The notes beneath the pieces are model-generated. The model was not told the DNA's origin, ran no database searches, and saw nothing but the letters and a program-made list of their open reading frames with translations. Source: Lampris incognitus (taxonomy: Eukaryota; Chordata; Actinopteri; Lampriformes; Lampridae). Taken from it: a stretch of DNA of 64,000 nt. Below are positions 1 through 13,219 of the stretch, piece by piece (position 1 is the stretch's first letter; each line of letters starts with the position of its first letter). The stretch is taken from the NCBI RefSeq assembly GCF_029633865.1, contig NC_079216.1:63933107-63997106 (forward strand). The letters run 5' to 3'. The position numbers were made by a program, and so were the translations under genes.

Positions 1-510
1 CATTCTGCCCATTAAGCGCCGGCCGAATTTCTCCACGGGAGCGGCCATTTCTCAGAGTTTAAGAGCCATATTTCATCCTCGGCCACCCCGATGCGAACAA
101 AGCACCAACTGGTGATTGCTGTGTTGGAGTGGCCCATTGGGGCGGCAAGCCAAGGAGCCGCAGGAGCTGCCAAGAGAGCCAGGGCCAGAGGGCTGGAGGA
201 GGAAGAGGAGCCCCAGCCACCTGTGCCCATTAGGGCTGGGTGCTGACAAACTGCACTGGGCCCTGGGGATCCCACCCAAACAAGCTGAGGAGAGAGAGGG
301 AAGGGAGGCACCAGACAGGGTCAAGGTCATTCCCCATTCATTGACAGAGAGCCGACTCATGTCCGACAGTCTTTAAACAATCTAGACTGGCTAAATGGGT
401 GTCGATGCTGAAATAGGACAGCGCGGGGGTGACTGAGACCGGACCGGTTTGGGGCTTTTTGTTGTGGATCCACCTAGTGGAGACTAAGCTCGGCAGGTTC
501 AAGAAAGGCT

Positions 511-522
511 TGTGTTTGTGTG

Positions 523-555
<33 letters not shown>
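511..555. repeat. GT microsatellite
   Basis: An interrupted (GT)n run. A CA run follows at about 736-771. Both produce only spurious open frames. Confidence 0.9.
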
Positions 556-1287
556 CAGTGGTGTTTCAATTAGATGAGTAACCCAATAAGATTTCCTTTG
601 TAATTTTATGATGCCCTTTCATCTCCCTCATGTGCAAAAGCTAGGAAAAAGAACAGACGGTGGACCACTGCAGGCACGCTGTGGCCTGCTTGATATCTCT
701 TTTTGCACACGTAAAAAAACAGCCAGTGCATACACGCACACGCACACACACACACACCACACACACCACACGCGCCTAGTGCAAACACACTCAAGATGCA
801 GAGGCACACGCACAACCTACACACCCCAAAAGACCCAATGACTCATCTCAATTTCTGGCAACACGGAGTAACTAGTCTTCAGCAACAAGTCTGCCATTAT
901 TGTGCGGATGTGTTTCATTGTGTAGAGACAGTCATTGTGTAGCCGTAGCCCCCATCAACGCGCCTTGAGCTCACAACCCCCCCACGTCCAGGCTTCTCCG
1001 CGGAGCCTACGAGCACCCTGGCTCCAAACAAGACACGTCCCGCACAGACACACACCGACATGCCCGGAGGAAGAGGATCTGCCTTCAAAGAGCCAGTCGC
1101 ACACAGGCTGCGAACTGCAACATCACCTCCGACAAACGCCTCTGTGCCGCAGCTACACACACACACACACACACAAACACGTGCGCACACACGTGAGGCA
1201 CAGAAATGCAGCCGGGAAAGGCGAGGTTCTTCTACGACCCCCCCGACCGTTGATTAGATGTCGTTCTGACAACGGGACGCGCTACAC

Positions 1288-1378
1288 CCCTGTAGTGTGT
1301 CCACCCTGTGTGGACACACTACAGGGTGTAGTGTGTCCACCCTGTAGTGTGTCCACCCTGTGTGGACACACTACAGGG
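1288..1378. repeat. two tandem perfect palindromes
   Basis: Two copies of a hairpin with 17-bp perfect arms and a 5-nt spacer (CCTGT). Arms are 1288-1304/1310-1326 and 1340-1356/1362-1378, with a 52-bp period. The arm begins CCCTGTAGTGTG. The sequence between is the same motif in direct orientation, so the block can also be read as a short tandem array. Confidence 0.9.
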
Positions 1379-1556
1379 TGTAGTGTGTCCCTTGCCTCTG
1401 CACAACAGATTTGTCGGCAGGAGGGTCCCCCCCCCCCCTCCATTGTGGAATTAACCTGTGCTCTGAGAACTACCTCGCAGCCATGGTGCATTATCTCCCT
1501 GGCCGGTGGCAAGCCTGCCGGCGGTGAGCAAACGGCTGGCCCAATATGCACCGGGG

Positions 1557-2949
1557 TAGGGGGACGCAGACAGACAGACAGGGACGCAGGCAGACAGACA
1601 GGGACGCAGGCAGACAGACAGGGACGCAGGCAGACAGGGATGCAGGCAGAAAAGGGACGCAGGCAGACAGACAGGGATGCAGGCAGACAGACAGGGATGC
1701 AGGCAGACAGGGATGCAGGCAGACAGGGACGCAGGCAGACAGACAGGGATGCAGGCAGACAGGGATGCAGACAGACAGGGACGCAGGCAGACAGGGATGC
1801 AGGCAGAAAGGGACGCAGGCAGACAGACAGGGATGCAGGCAGACAGACAGGGATGCAGGCAGACAGGGATGCAGGCAGACAGGGACGCAGGCAGACAGAC
1901 AGGGATGCAGGCAGACAGGGATGCAGGCAGACAGACAGGGATGCAGGCAGACAGACAGGGATGCAGGCAGACAGGGACGCAGGCAGACAGACAGGGATGC
2001 AGGCAGACAGGGATGCAGGCAGACAGACAGGGATGCAGGCAGACAGGGACGCAGGCAGACAGGGATGCAGGCAGACAGACAGGGATGCAGGCAGACAGGG
2101 ACGCAGGCAGACAGGATGCAGGCAGACAGACAGGGATGCAGACAGACAGGGATGCAGGCAGACAGACAGGGATGCAGGCAGACAGGGACGCAGGCAGACA
2201 GACAGGGATGCAGGCAGACAGGGATGCAGGCAGACAGACAGGGATGCAGGCAGACAGGGACGCAGGCAGACAGGGATGCAGGCAGACAGACAGGGACGCA
2301 GGCAGACAGGGACGCAGGCAGACAGGGATGCAGGCAGACAGACAGGGATGCAGGCAGACAGGGACGCAGGCAGACTAGGGACGCAGGCAGACAGACAGGG
2401 ACGCAGACAGACAGGGATGCAGGCAGACAGACAGGATGCAGGCAGACAGGGACGCAGGCAGACAGACAGGGACGCAGGCAGACAGACAGGGATGCAGGCA
2501 GACAGGGACGCAGGCAGACAGACAGGGATGCAGGCAGACAGACAGGGATGCAGGCAGACAGGGACGCAGGCAGACAGACAGGGATGCAGGCAGACAGACA
2601 GGGACGCAGGCAGACAGGGATGCAGGCAGACAGACAGGGATGCAGGCAGACAGACAGGGACGCAGGCAGACAGACAGGGATGCAGGCAGACAGGGACGCA
2701 GGCAGACAGACAGGGATGCAGGCAGACAGACAGGGATGCAGGCAGACAGGGACGCAGGCAGACAGGGACGCAGGCAGACAGACAGGGACGCAGGCAGACA
2801 GACAGGGATGCAGGCAGACAGACAGGGACGCAGGCAGACAGACAGGGATGCAGGCAGACAGACAGGGATGCAGGCAGACAGACAGGGATGCAGGCAGACA
2901 GGCACGCAGGCAGGCAGACAGGGACGCAGGCAGACAGACGGGCGGGCGG
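1557..2949. repeat. 1.4 kb minisatellite with 16/20-bp units
   Basis: This is an array of units built as GGGA(C/T)GCAGGCAGACA, with or without an extra GACA. That gives 16- and 20-bp length classes, each with a C or T variant at base 5. Rare variants include GCAGGCAGAAAA near 1645 and 1803 and GACTAGGG near 2375. The unit lacks stop codons in several frames on both strands, which explains open frames of more than 500 codons here; these are not genes. Confidence 0.95.
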
Positions 2950-3228
2950 GAAAAAGTGCACGGTTCAGCCACCAAGGACAGGCACGGGCACCCCTCTCTC
3001 GCACCTCTGCGAGGAGTGTCACTAACAAGGGGAGATAGCCCTTCTCCTTCCTGCCATTTCCAGCGGGTCTGAGCGGAACCCACCACGGAGCCAGGGGGCC
3101 CCCACAGCACAGCCGGAGGAAGTTATAGTATTCACACTAGATTTATGAATGAGTGTTGAGAGCAAAGGATGAGTCACAGCTTCCGCGCTGCACGGCGAGG
3201 AGGGCAGCAGGCAGGCTACCACGAGAGG

Positions 3229-3272
3229 CACGGGGGGGGGGAGGGGGGGCGGGGGGGAGGGGGGAGGGGGCG
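3229..3272. repeat. G-rich low-complexity tract
   Basis: Runs of G broken by A or C. CA/GT microsatellites follow at 3352-3392 and 3471-3508. Similar homopurine or homopyrimidine tracts recur at 3902-3920, 4108-4140, 4293-4324, 4827-4850, 5041-5085 and 5468-5500. Confidence 0.9.
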
Positions 3273-3470
3273 CTCAAATAGGCATCAGGCTGGCTGGCTC
3301 CACACTACATACACTGGAGTTGCCAGTTAGGCACAAAACACTCACTCTCATTCACACACACACACACACACACACAGACACACACACACACAACCTGGGC
3401 ACATGCTGGGGAAATTTGTCAAAGTAGGAGGATGTCAAATGGCACGTGAGACAAGTCGTGAAATGTGTGT

Positions 3471-3518
<48 letters not shown>

Positions 3519-3834
3519 TTGTTGGTATAAGTGTGTCTCTCTGAATACAAGCGGCGTGTCACATAGAGCCTATTTTGGTCAATCAGGCTACGAGAGGAAA
3601 CCTAGGAAAAGAGGCCAATCTGTCAGCACTTTGAGAGGAGCCCTTTGTAGGCCGCGGAGGACAGGAGTCGGATAAGCTCACAGGGTCGGCTATCAATGGA
3701 CAATAAGCCCCCGCTAGTCACACAAAGGACAATAACACGCTGTATAACCGTATTATTGTGAATAAACTTTGCTAAGCTGCAATCAAATTGAAATTGCGCA
3801 CGAGAAAGACGCCGTTGTTGACGTCAAAAAGCTA

Positions 3835-3861
3835 GCGGCGGCGGCGGCGGCGGCGGCGGCC
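3835..3861. repeat. (GGC)n trinucleotide repeat
   Basis: A short pure GCG/GGC run in intronic DNA, just downstream of a TGACGTCA-like motif (GTTGACGTCAA near 3817). Confidence 0.85.
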
Positions 3862-5316
3862 GACGTGCGTCTGCGGCCTTTCACGAGTCTCCCCTTGCAC
3901 TCCCCCCCCCCCCCCCCCCCCGTGCAGCGAAGCAAACGGAACATGTTCAATTTTGCTTTTTTGGGAGGAACTCAAACAAATTAAAGCGTGAGGTGGAAGG
4001 AATTCCATTCTGACCGATCACACTCGCCACTCACGTTCCCCGACTCGCAAAGTCCAAAGGCAACCAATAAAACCAATTGAGCAGAAAAGCTATTTGTAAC
4101 CAAACAGATCCCCCCCCCACCCCCCCACCCCCACCCCGCCCCGCTCCTGAGAGGGCCCAGGTTCTGGGTGCTTAGTGAAGAAGGCCTCTGTTTTGGGGTG
4201 AAACTACTAAGATCACTGGCTTAGAGTTCCCCGAGAATGACATTTATGAATGTGACCTAGATGGGAGAAAATGTGGCAGAGGCCAGGGGAGGGGAGGGGG
4301 GAGGGGGGAGGGGGAGGGGGAGGGGTGTGGATGGAATGGACTGAGACAGACCGAGGGACACGCAAACACACATGCAACCCCTGTGTGCGCACACAGCAGG
4401 ACAAACAGCGAGACACGTTGCGCCAGCGCAAACAGAACACCGAGGAAAACTCCCATGGAGACGCGCCGTTTTCCGAGGAAACCTCTGGGAACGCGTACGG
4501 CAAACTGCAGAGAATATCGCGCCTAAGTATATGTTTACCACTACGGCGCAATTACGGTCCCCGGTAGAGGTACGGCACAAACGGCGCTCGCGTAGAGATG
4601 TCTTCCCAGAGGCAGCGCCGGCGACCGAGGTCTGCACAATAACACCGAGAGGCGGTGGCGGCCATGGAAAGATGGGGAACGCACAACGCCGCTGCAGAAT
4701 GCCCTCCCCCCAGCACGAACACCTGCCTATGCCCCGCCCGCTGTTGGGTTCGCTTGGGGACAACACAACGGAGGATCGAGGGTACGCCGTCCTCCCGGGG
4801 GACACGGTGTCGGCAGGGCCGGGGAGGGGGGGGGGGGGGAGGGGAGGGTTAGCCGTGACCGGGGGCGGCTGATCACATCCTTCTTGCGCTCACGGCTCCG
4901 CACATCGGTTGCCTAGGGAACCCGGCGCCCTGATGTGTGGCGGAGCCGCAGCACATCTGGCCGCCGCGGCGCAGGGGCGAGGATATCGACATGGCAGTAA
5001 GCAAGCACGGAGTGGACAGGGATTTTCATGTTTTGTTTGCCCCCCACCCCCACCCCCACCCCCCACCCCCCACCCACCCCCTAATTTCCATTATAATTCT
5101 GTTATCTCTTGCAGTGTTGTATTGTGCAAATTGCGTAAACACAACTTCCATTACACGCTGTCCATCTTGGGAGAGAGATCCCCCCCCGCCCCCCGCCGTC
5201 GCTCTCCCGGAGGTTTCTTCCTGTTTTTTCCTCCCTGCTAAAGGTTGTTTGTTCTTTTTTGGGGGAGATGTTCCCTATCCGACGCGAGGGTCTAAGGACA
5301 GGGTGTTGTGTTGCTG

Positions 5317-5385
5317 TAAAGCCCCCGGGGGCAAATTTGTAATTTGGGATACCGGGCTGTACAAATAAAATTGACCTTGACCTCT
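5317..5385 (+). repeat. short retroposon tail-like sequence
   Basis: The segment ends TACAAATAAAATTGACCTTGACC, a form typical of the 3' tails of fish LINE/SINE copies. A similar ending is seen at about 35815-35845. There is no coding remnant. Confidence 0.35.
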
Positions 5386-8300
5386 CTCTAACGAAGCCCC
5401 CCGGTAAACCCACTGAGCGGGGCAGAGGAGGCGAGAAAAGGTGCATCTGGTTATGCCGTCTTTTAGTGGGGGGGGGGGGGGGGGGGGGGGTGGGGGTGGG
5501 GGGGTACGGGAGGGCACGTGTGAACGAGCCTGATCGGCACAGGTGTTATCTCTTTGGCATGGCCCACTGGCACACCGCCTGAGCTTTGTACAAAATGGAG
5601 CACAGCTCGCAGAGTGGAAGGAGGAGGGTGAGGGGGGGGGGGTGGGGGCGGAGGAGCGGGCGGAGGAGGAGGAGGAGGAGGAGGATAGGATGTGTGGGCA
5701 CTGAGTCACCGTGAAGCCTGTACCACAGGAAAGCACCGAGTTTTCCAAAGCTGCAATCTCACCTCAGCGGGGCCTTCTTCGATAAGCCTCGGAAAAAGTC
5801 CGGGAATCGAAGAGCTTCCGTCCGTGCCGCGCAAGAACTCCCCGAGATTGTGTCGGTTAAACATAAACTGCAAAACAATGTCGGCGCACCTCGGCACGGA
5901 AACTCCCGAAAGCTCTCGGGCAAAACGGACACACACCACCTCCCATGTGTGCAGCTCCTACTACCCACCCCTAACAAACCGTTCCTGTGTGTCCCGGGAC
6001 ATGTCGCCCATACATATGGCCCATACCGTGGGTGTTTTTCCCCTCGCCGTCCCCTCACAACTGCCGTGACTCAGCCAGAAGAATTCCTACCTTATATAAT
6101 CTCTTCTAGGGGCAGACTCACTCCTTCAGACTCCACGTTTATGGCTATAATGGCTGAAGTATCAGTAAATCCCATCTCCAGGCCTGCGTGCGCTGGGAGT
6201 TGAAACTTTTATACCGTTTGGTCACCTCACGTGCGTCTTGCCACCCGGAATTATTCACCTCCAGAAAGTTCCTACGTCGCTCATGCTTTCGGTGTCTTCC
6301 GTAATTTATTTACATTTCCTCATTAACATTTTTGGGGGGGGGGGAATTGGTTTAGCTGGCCAGGAAAACAACAAAATGGGAAAAAACTGAATGTTTAACT
6401 ATTCGTGGCATTGGCACGTTTGTGATACTATTGAAGTATCATTTACTAAAACTTGTGACTGGCTGTACGGCACATCCGTTTCCCCCCCCCCCCTTCCCCG
6501 TCCCCTCGCCCTTCAAAGTTCTTAAATTTATCTCCCCCCCCTCCCCCCCCCCCCCAATGCATTCCATAGCTGGGACATCTGTTTCACAAGATTACTTTAC
6601 AAACACACTTTTGCATTCCTGCACATTCATTAAGACGAGTAGGAAATTATAACGGTCATCGGCGAGGCGAAAGAGTTATTCTATTTGCCGTTTCATCAAA
6701 AAACCTGCAGATTTCAACCACACCGCTTACAAAAAAAAACAACAAAAAAAAAGAGCGGCGTGGCTTCCTGAGCCTGCGTGACTGTGAAAGTGTGTACTCT
6801 GAAATGGTTTTCCCCCCGCTGCCCGCTGGACGCAGGTCAGAGCACTCGGAGCAGTGATATCAAGTGGGTCTCTGGCATGCGGGGAGTAAACATATTATCA
6901 AATGCAAAACTCTCCGAGGCTAGAGGAGGTTTTCTGCCAACTGCTAAGACTTCTAAATGCTCTTTGCTCTGCTGGGTTTCTTCTGGGTTCAGTACAAGGA
7001 CACACAAGAGCTCAGGCTCCGCATGGCATAGCACAGCACAGTCAGTCTCCTCACCCCGACTGTCATCTTTCAGCACTAGCTAGCGCTCCCCCAGACTCGT
7101 GTTCAAGCTAATACCACAGATTTCTATTTTTTTTTTTTATTATTCCTCGACTGTATGAATGGAACGAGCCCAACTTGTTCAAAAGGCAAAGGCAACTACT
7201 GTAGGTGAGGCGCAGTCGAGCGCGGCTGCAATAATTAACATTTTTATTTATTTAGCCGGAGACTTGACTCCTGCCATTTCGCAGTCGATATCAATTTGCA
7301 GCATTTGGAACACGAGATTTCTCAAATCGAGCACGGGTAAAGGGCACCGGTTGAGAAAGCCGACTCGTAACCAGAGTGCACGCGAAGCTGGGCGTTCGGT
7401 AAGTTAATATTCTGACGCATAGAGAAGAAATGTGAGCAATGACAGGATGGGTGAACGTGCACCCGTGCGCCTCTGTGCCGAGCGCTGACCTGACCCGAGA
7501 CCCGGGGTCTAAAGAAGGCAGCGGGCTTCTCTGCTTGTCGGCCCCGCAAACGAGAGCCCCAGACCTGTCTCGAGGCTGGCTCTGCTCCAAGGGATGGGGG
7601 ACATGCCTGTCTGGAACTCAAAGACCTGAGGGGCCTATTTGAGGCCGGCCCGGGGAGCACACTCGGTCACGGGACCCGCAAACTCAAAGCAAACAGCGCG
7701 CAATGTCACAGGAATCAGAGTCAGCCAAACAAGCTGGTCGGCCGCCACTAAAGTGATGAGAGAACGCTTCTGACAAGTAAACAGTGGAGAGATATCTGAC
7801 GGCCAGAGCTGTTAACAACATCTGATAAAGCCAGCAGGAGAGAGTGGGAAGAAAAGAGTAAGGAAAGGAGGAAGCTCCGGCTAAAGAACTGACAAGGGCA
7901 ACGCGAGACGAAATCCAGCCTAGACAGCTGAGGGACAGACTGAGCCAACAAATGAATAGAAGGGGAAGACAGCGGGCGTGAAGGAAGGGTATAAAGAGAG
8001 GGAAGTGAGGCGGGGCGTTGGACGGAAGATGGAAGTGAAGACGGAGTGGGAAAGAGGACGAGGAGGTAAAAGAGGAGAGAGCCAGGGTGTGTTTTTCAGC
8101 TCTCGAGGTCTGTGTGTTGGCGGGGAGACCACTGTGCGGCGCGTATACCTGACATTTCTCGAACATTTCCCCCTTTAGCCTCCCCCCCCTCCCCCTCCCC
8201 CTCCCCACATGGATCCTCTGCTAGGGCCTCTCCATGCATCGCCGCCTGCCTCTAAAAAGCACCCAGGACCTGTGCTCCGATCTTCACTTCCTCACACGGC

Positions 8301-9899
8301 CACTCCCGTTGCCATGCGGTCGCAAGTCCAGCATCAACTCGGTTTACCCTGGGCCGACAGTTGCCCTTGTGTTTACGTCCACCGACGAGGGAACCGACTG
8401 CTACCTAATCTAACGCTGAGCCCACGATTTTAGTTGCCGTGATGTTTGTCTGAAGCTGTATCTAGAGAGCGAACAAACAGGAAGGAGTCGTGTTGTGTTT
8501 CCATGTGGCCCAGAGGGCCCAGAGGCTAGGGTAGTGTAACCAGGCAGACAGCACTCCGTTCCTCATGTTCCGTAATTAAAGAGGAGACTGGTCTGTATTG
8601 ACTAGAAAACCACTGCATGCCCTTGAAGGAACATCTGTACGGGAGAAAAACAAGGCAATTATGCAGAGGGGTGAAGGGATAGGGAGGGACCTGAGGTGGG
8701 AGGGAGAGAGAGGTATACGACATCAAGCCTTCAAAGAGAGAGAGAGAGAGAGTGAGCGAGAGGAGTTGGGGGGGGGGGGTCTCTTCTCCGCATTAAGCCC
8801 TGAATATTAACAGACGACTAGCCGTGATGCTCGCACCGCCAACCTCGTTCCCATTACTACGTCACTCATCGCTCGTCTCCTTCAACTTTGCAGTTGCTGA
8901 CGCCTTTATCTGCGGCCTTGAGCCCTCAAGGTCCTCCCAGCGAATGCATTTCACCCTGACCTCGGCCTGGGCCTCAGAGGGAAGGGAACCGCTTCAAACA
9001 ATACTCTGGCTCTCTCAAGTGCAATGACAGAAAACAACAGAAGCTTTCGTTATGTATCTTCTTTTGTTGGGAGGGGGGGGGGGTTGGGGATGCCAATATG
9101 ACTCGATGGTCATTGTGAAAACCTCAAAACACAACTGATTACAATCTTAAAGGACGCATCGAGGGGGGGGAATTTGTTTTTCTCGCACATATCGCATAAC
9201 TCCCCGATGCCCCAAACATTTTCCCATCCACGACCACCATTTAAGCTAAAAATAACTCTTTTCGACTAACAATAACATGCGTGGGGTTCTCTTCAGCGCA
9301 TTCTGAATATAATCAATCAGACACATAGCACGTCCATAAAATGAAAACACAACAATAAACAGTCTACGGCTGGTCTATAGAAACAGAGGCGGTCACTGAG
9401 GAATGGCTTAGAGGTTGACTTCCACTATTTGTTCTAAGGGTCTGGGAGAGGAAGGAGGGTGGCGTTTGAGGCTGCCAGCTGACCATGGGAGCCGCACACA
9501 GGTCTTCGACGGACAAGGCCCTGGGGGGAGGTTTTCCCACCGCCGTCCCACGTCGATGAGAGGACAGGGGAGCTGACGCTAAGCAAGAGTAGGAGCCGTA
9601 TTTTCCTCGCCAGCTACTCCGAGTGAGGTTCAACTCCGCTCCTTCGCCAAGCAAAAACTTGCATCTGCATACCTCTGATTCACATCGCTGAGATACAGCA
9701 GGGTTAGAGAGAGAGAGAGAGAGACCATCTTTCAAGCACTATAGTGTGTAATAGTCAAAGCAAAACAAACAGTTACAGGGCGGCATCGCAGCTGGTCCAT
9801 ACCACGGCACTGATATCACTTTCTCACTCGCACATTAACTTCAGCATCTGCTAAGAAAGACTGCAGAGAGCAGCAGCAGCAGCGGCGAGAGCACCCAGA

Positions 9900-10400
9900 A
9901 TGCCACAGCCTCACCACTTTTTCATCTCGTCATCAACAAGCTCACAGTTACGTGTCCTCTGGTCACATCTAGAAGCATATTTCGTCACGGACGCTCATTA
10001 TCTCAGTTTTGCAAATTTTGAAACACGATTCGCCTCTGACAAACTCGTGAACATGTGCCATAAAATCACGGGGCTGTTTATTTCACGGCCGACATCTTGA
10101 TAGCTGTTAATTACCTGTGCTGAAGTGTAGCTCTGACACGTCCATCAGCTCGGATAAGATAAGGCTCCGTTTTATTTGTTCAGTTAGTCGGGGTTTGGAA
10201 AATATGGACCTTGCGCCGGGCAATTTGGCTGACTGTGTTATCACTATAGAAATGATCGTACCAAACAGTAATGACTTTTATGACGGTGTGTACAAATGAC
10301 CACTTCCGTCAAGTTAATCTCGCTGCTGAATGAAAGAGAACTAGTCAAGGAGGTTAAATGCCCACGGAGACGCCTCTTTTTAACGCCACATTATGCTTTT
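9900..10400. promoter_or_regulatory. low-repeat block, candidate conserved non-coding element
   Basis: About 500 bp of complex, non-repetitive AT-moderate sequence inside igf1r intron 2. It contains homeodomain-like TTAATTA (about 10108) and GATA-like AGATAAGG (about 10156) motifs. Nothing in it looks coding or transposon-derived. Calling it regulatory is inference from its complexity and location only. Confidence 0.2.
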
Positions 10401-10817
10401 TATCCAAATCTGTGTATAATCACTGCAAATTAATAAAGAGTAAATTATAGGAAACAAGCAGGAATTTCTAAAAACACACCAATCTGTAAAATAGAACAAT
10501 TAAATTAAATTAAACTTGGTTTAAACACTAATTTAGCTACATTTCCTTTCGAAACACACGCAAAAAAATTATTTATTTTTTTTTAAATCACAAGATCAAC
10601 AGTCAAAATAACATCTTTTACTGCAATATCAGCAGCTGTTGAGTAGTCCCTCTGCAGTCCGCTTTACAAAATGAAATGAAGGGGTGCCGGGAGGGAAACA
10701 AGCAAGCATGTCCACTCGCCCGGACTGTAAAGGCAATACATACCAAGACAGATGTGCTCTTCAGTTTTTCCACCGTTCCAAAGTACTCTAAAAATACACT
10801 TAATATTTGAACATCAG

Positions 10818-11028
10818 TGTTAATTACTCTATTATTATTATATATATATATATATAGTGTTAATGTTAATTACTCTATTGTATATATATAGTGTTAATGT
10901 TAATTACTCTATTATTATATATATATCTACAGTGTCAGTGTAAATTTCTCTATTATTATATATATCTATAGTGTCAGTGTTAATTACTCTATTATTATAT
11001 AAATATCTATAGTCAGTGTTAATTACTC

Positions 11029-11062
<34 letters not shown>

Positions 11063-11256
11063 CTATAGTGTCATAGTGTCAGTGTTAATTACTCTATTAT
11101 TATATATATATAGCTATAGTGTCAGTGTTAATTTCTCTATTATATATATATATAGCTATAGTGTCAGTGTTAATTACTCTATCATTATATATATTTATAG
11201 TGTCAGTGTTAATTACTCTATTGATATATATATAGTGTTCATGTTAATTACTCTAT
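10818..11256. repeat. AT-rich minisatellite with embedded TA microsatellite
   Basis: About eight imperfect units of roughly 40-60 bp. Each contains GTGTCAGTGTTAATTACTCT followed by ATTATTATATATA of variable length. The longest embedded TA run is at about 11034-11060. Unit length varies mainly through the TA part. Confidence 0.9.
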
Positions 11257-12680
11257 GCTGGGAAACCTCTTGGAAGGTGAACTAATGACGGAGATGACTA
11301 AACTGCACTTTGCCAGTGAGCTCAAGCCACATCTTTGCTTCATGCCTTGACACCAAACTTTGCAGGAGTTTGCCCGTCATTGTCGAACAATGCAAGATCA
11401 TGAGCCCGTGAGGGTGGTGTCCGCATTCACAAAAAATCAGATTACACAGGAATAACCAAAGAAACCTGGAAAAGGAAACAAAACGAAGAGCAAAAACTCT
11501 AGGTGCGTACCCGTTGTAGGGAATTGTGTCAGTTCATGTCGTTGCTAATGGAGGTTTCTTCTTACGTTGTGCTAGCAGATAGCCCTCCCTGCTCGACCAG
11601 TTAGTGCTGGTTAGGCGCGTAGTCCGGCTGACGTGCTTAACGTGCAAGTAAGAGTTTGGAGGTGTGCACATCTGTGAGCCACATAGCCAGAAACCTCTTC
11701 TCTCCAACGGTGCACAGGAAATGTAGGCCTACACAGCATTCCGTCTGGGAAGGGCTAGTGTGGGCCAACTAAACACGCTACCATACCTAAATTACCCGAT
11801 AGGGTGCTAGTAACTAGGTAGCATGAAGCATTAGCTACGTTGATTAGCATCATCAAAAACAATCAAGCTGTTTTATCCCCCGGAGTTATTTGGACCTGTG
11901 ACATAAACATTAACGGCTATTTTTCACCGTAAAAATAGTTTTCTGTGACTCTGAGAGCATCCTTGATGAATATTAATAACACTCCAGAAGTTGGCCAGCA
12001 AGTAGAAGAAAAATGATAGCCAAAGGACACAATTAAGTAACTTATCAAAAAATGTTGATAAGTGGCTACAGACACATTCATACGATTTTTATTTTATTTC
12101 TTTAACCAAGCAACAGAAACCCAAACCGGAACCCCGAGCCCTTACGCCATTCTTCGGTTTGAATGGCAAACACTACAAACATGTTTGCTCACAGGACCTG
12201 ACTGTAAGATTCACTGACTGCTATTTCCAGGTCTGTGTGTGAAACAGGCTTAGACACAAAGATATAACTTGGGCTAATACAAGTGCTCTCTAGTTTAGAA
12301 CAGGCATGGGCCCAAAACAGGTGACCTAGTTTTCCCCATTTGCCTCCTGACTCTTTCAGACAAGCATTTACGACCGTATCGCTGACTGGGACGAACCGGA
12401 CAAAGACGATGCAGAACCAAATTAAGACTCGCACACTCCCAGACGTTAAGGAGTCCAACGTATAGAAAATTGCATAACCATGTGCTGTTTTAGAAAACAT
12501 CCGCTTCTACCCCAGGTTGATTTTAAGCATGCATGACCTTCCCACAGCATTCTACCATATACCAACTTCCATAAATTTCATACAGTCCCTAAGGCAAATA
12601 TTTAACTGACATGGTCTACACAGGTAGACGAGTTCATTCCTTTGCAGAGCAACTCTAAACTGAAATGATTATGCCTTTCT
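11257..12680. other. intronic sequence, no recognisable feature
   Basis: Complex sequence of igf1r intron 2 with no coding similarity recognised. It may contain an old unclassified repeat from about 11260 to 11460. No exon or RNA gene was seen. Confidence 0.5.
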
Positions 12681-12690
12681 AATACCTAGT

Positions 12691-12693
12691 GAG

Positions 12694-12731
<38 letters not shown>

Positions 12732-12755
12732 GTATATATGTATATATATATACAG
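12691..12755. repeat. TA/TG microsatellite
   Basis: (TA)n interrupted by TG and GTATA steps; a simple repeat. Confidence 0.9.
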
Positions 12756-13219
12756 CCATCCCTCATTCCACAAATAGCCTGCTCTAAAGTGAAGGTCTCA
12801 ATAATGAACAGAGGGGAAATGTTTTCAGCGGCCCATGGACAATCCTGTAGCCAGACGGAAATGAAGTGAAAACATCGCACAGATTCACGGGATTTGTTGG
12901 CTGGTGAAGAAATGCACAATTTCATCGTGTTTTGTGAGGTTGAATCCTACCGATCTAGAATCAAAGGCACGCCTACGTTTTCTCGTATCACACGAGGGAG
13001 GGGTGCAAAATATTGCTCAAATATGGGCAAAATAGTCTACTTGAGAAAAAAAACATTTGTAGAAGACACGGATCACTTGTCCAGCAATGAACAGAGATCT
13101 TGAAAACAAAGGGTGAATGAAACAAGGTCCCAGGCCACCTCGCGTGCCTTGTGCTTGTTTGCCAAGTCTCTGAGGAGAAATGGTGTGGCATTAATAAGAG
13201 CACCAGGCTGTTAGCTTAC

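Larger units (their letters stand above)
1..13219 (-). other. igf1r: igf1r intron 2 (partial)
   Basis: This is the 5' part of the intron after igf1r exon 2; it begins with a GTAAGC donor at 13219-13214 on the minus strand. No sequence resembling exon 3 (cysteine-rich region) was seen, so the intron probably runs out of the window. The long open frames here are tandem-repeat or low-complexity artefacts. The content is microsatellites, poly-G/C tracts, one 1.4 kb minisatellite (1557-2949), palindromes (1288-1378), an AT-rich minisatellite (10818-11256) and long stretches of unique sequence without recognisable transposons (for example 5700-8500 and 9900-10400). Vertebrate IGF1R genes are known to have very long early introns, which fits. 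Confidence 0.8.

Noticed and set aside
935-3110. Open frames of 500-696 codons on both strands
   Set aside because: They are translations of a 16/20-bp minisatellite whose unit lacks stops; the repetitive DRDAGRQ/CLPASLS texts appear in several frames at once.
12686-12925. Minus-strand 79-codon frame near 12.8 kb as igf1r exon 3
   Set aside because: It lacks the cysteine pattern of the receptor cysteine-rich region and runs into a TA microsatellite.
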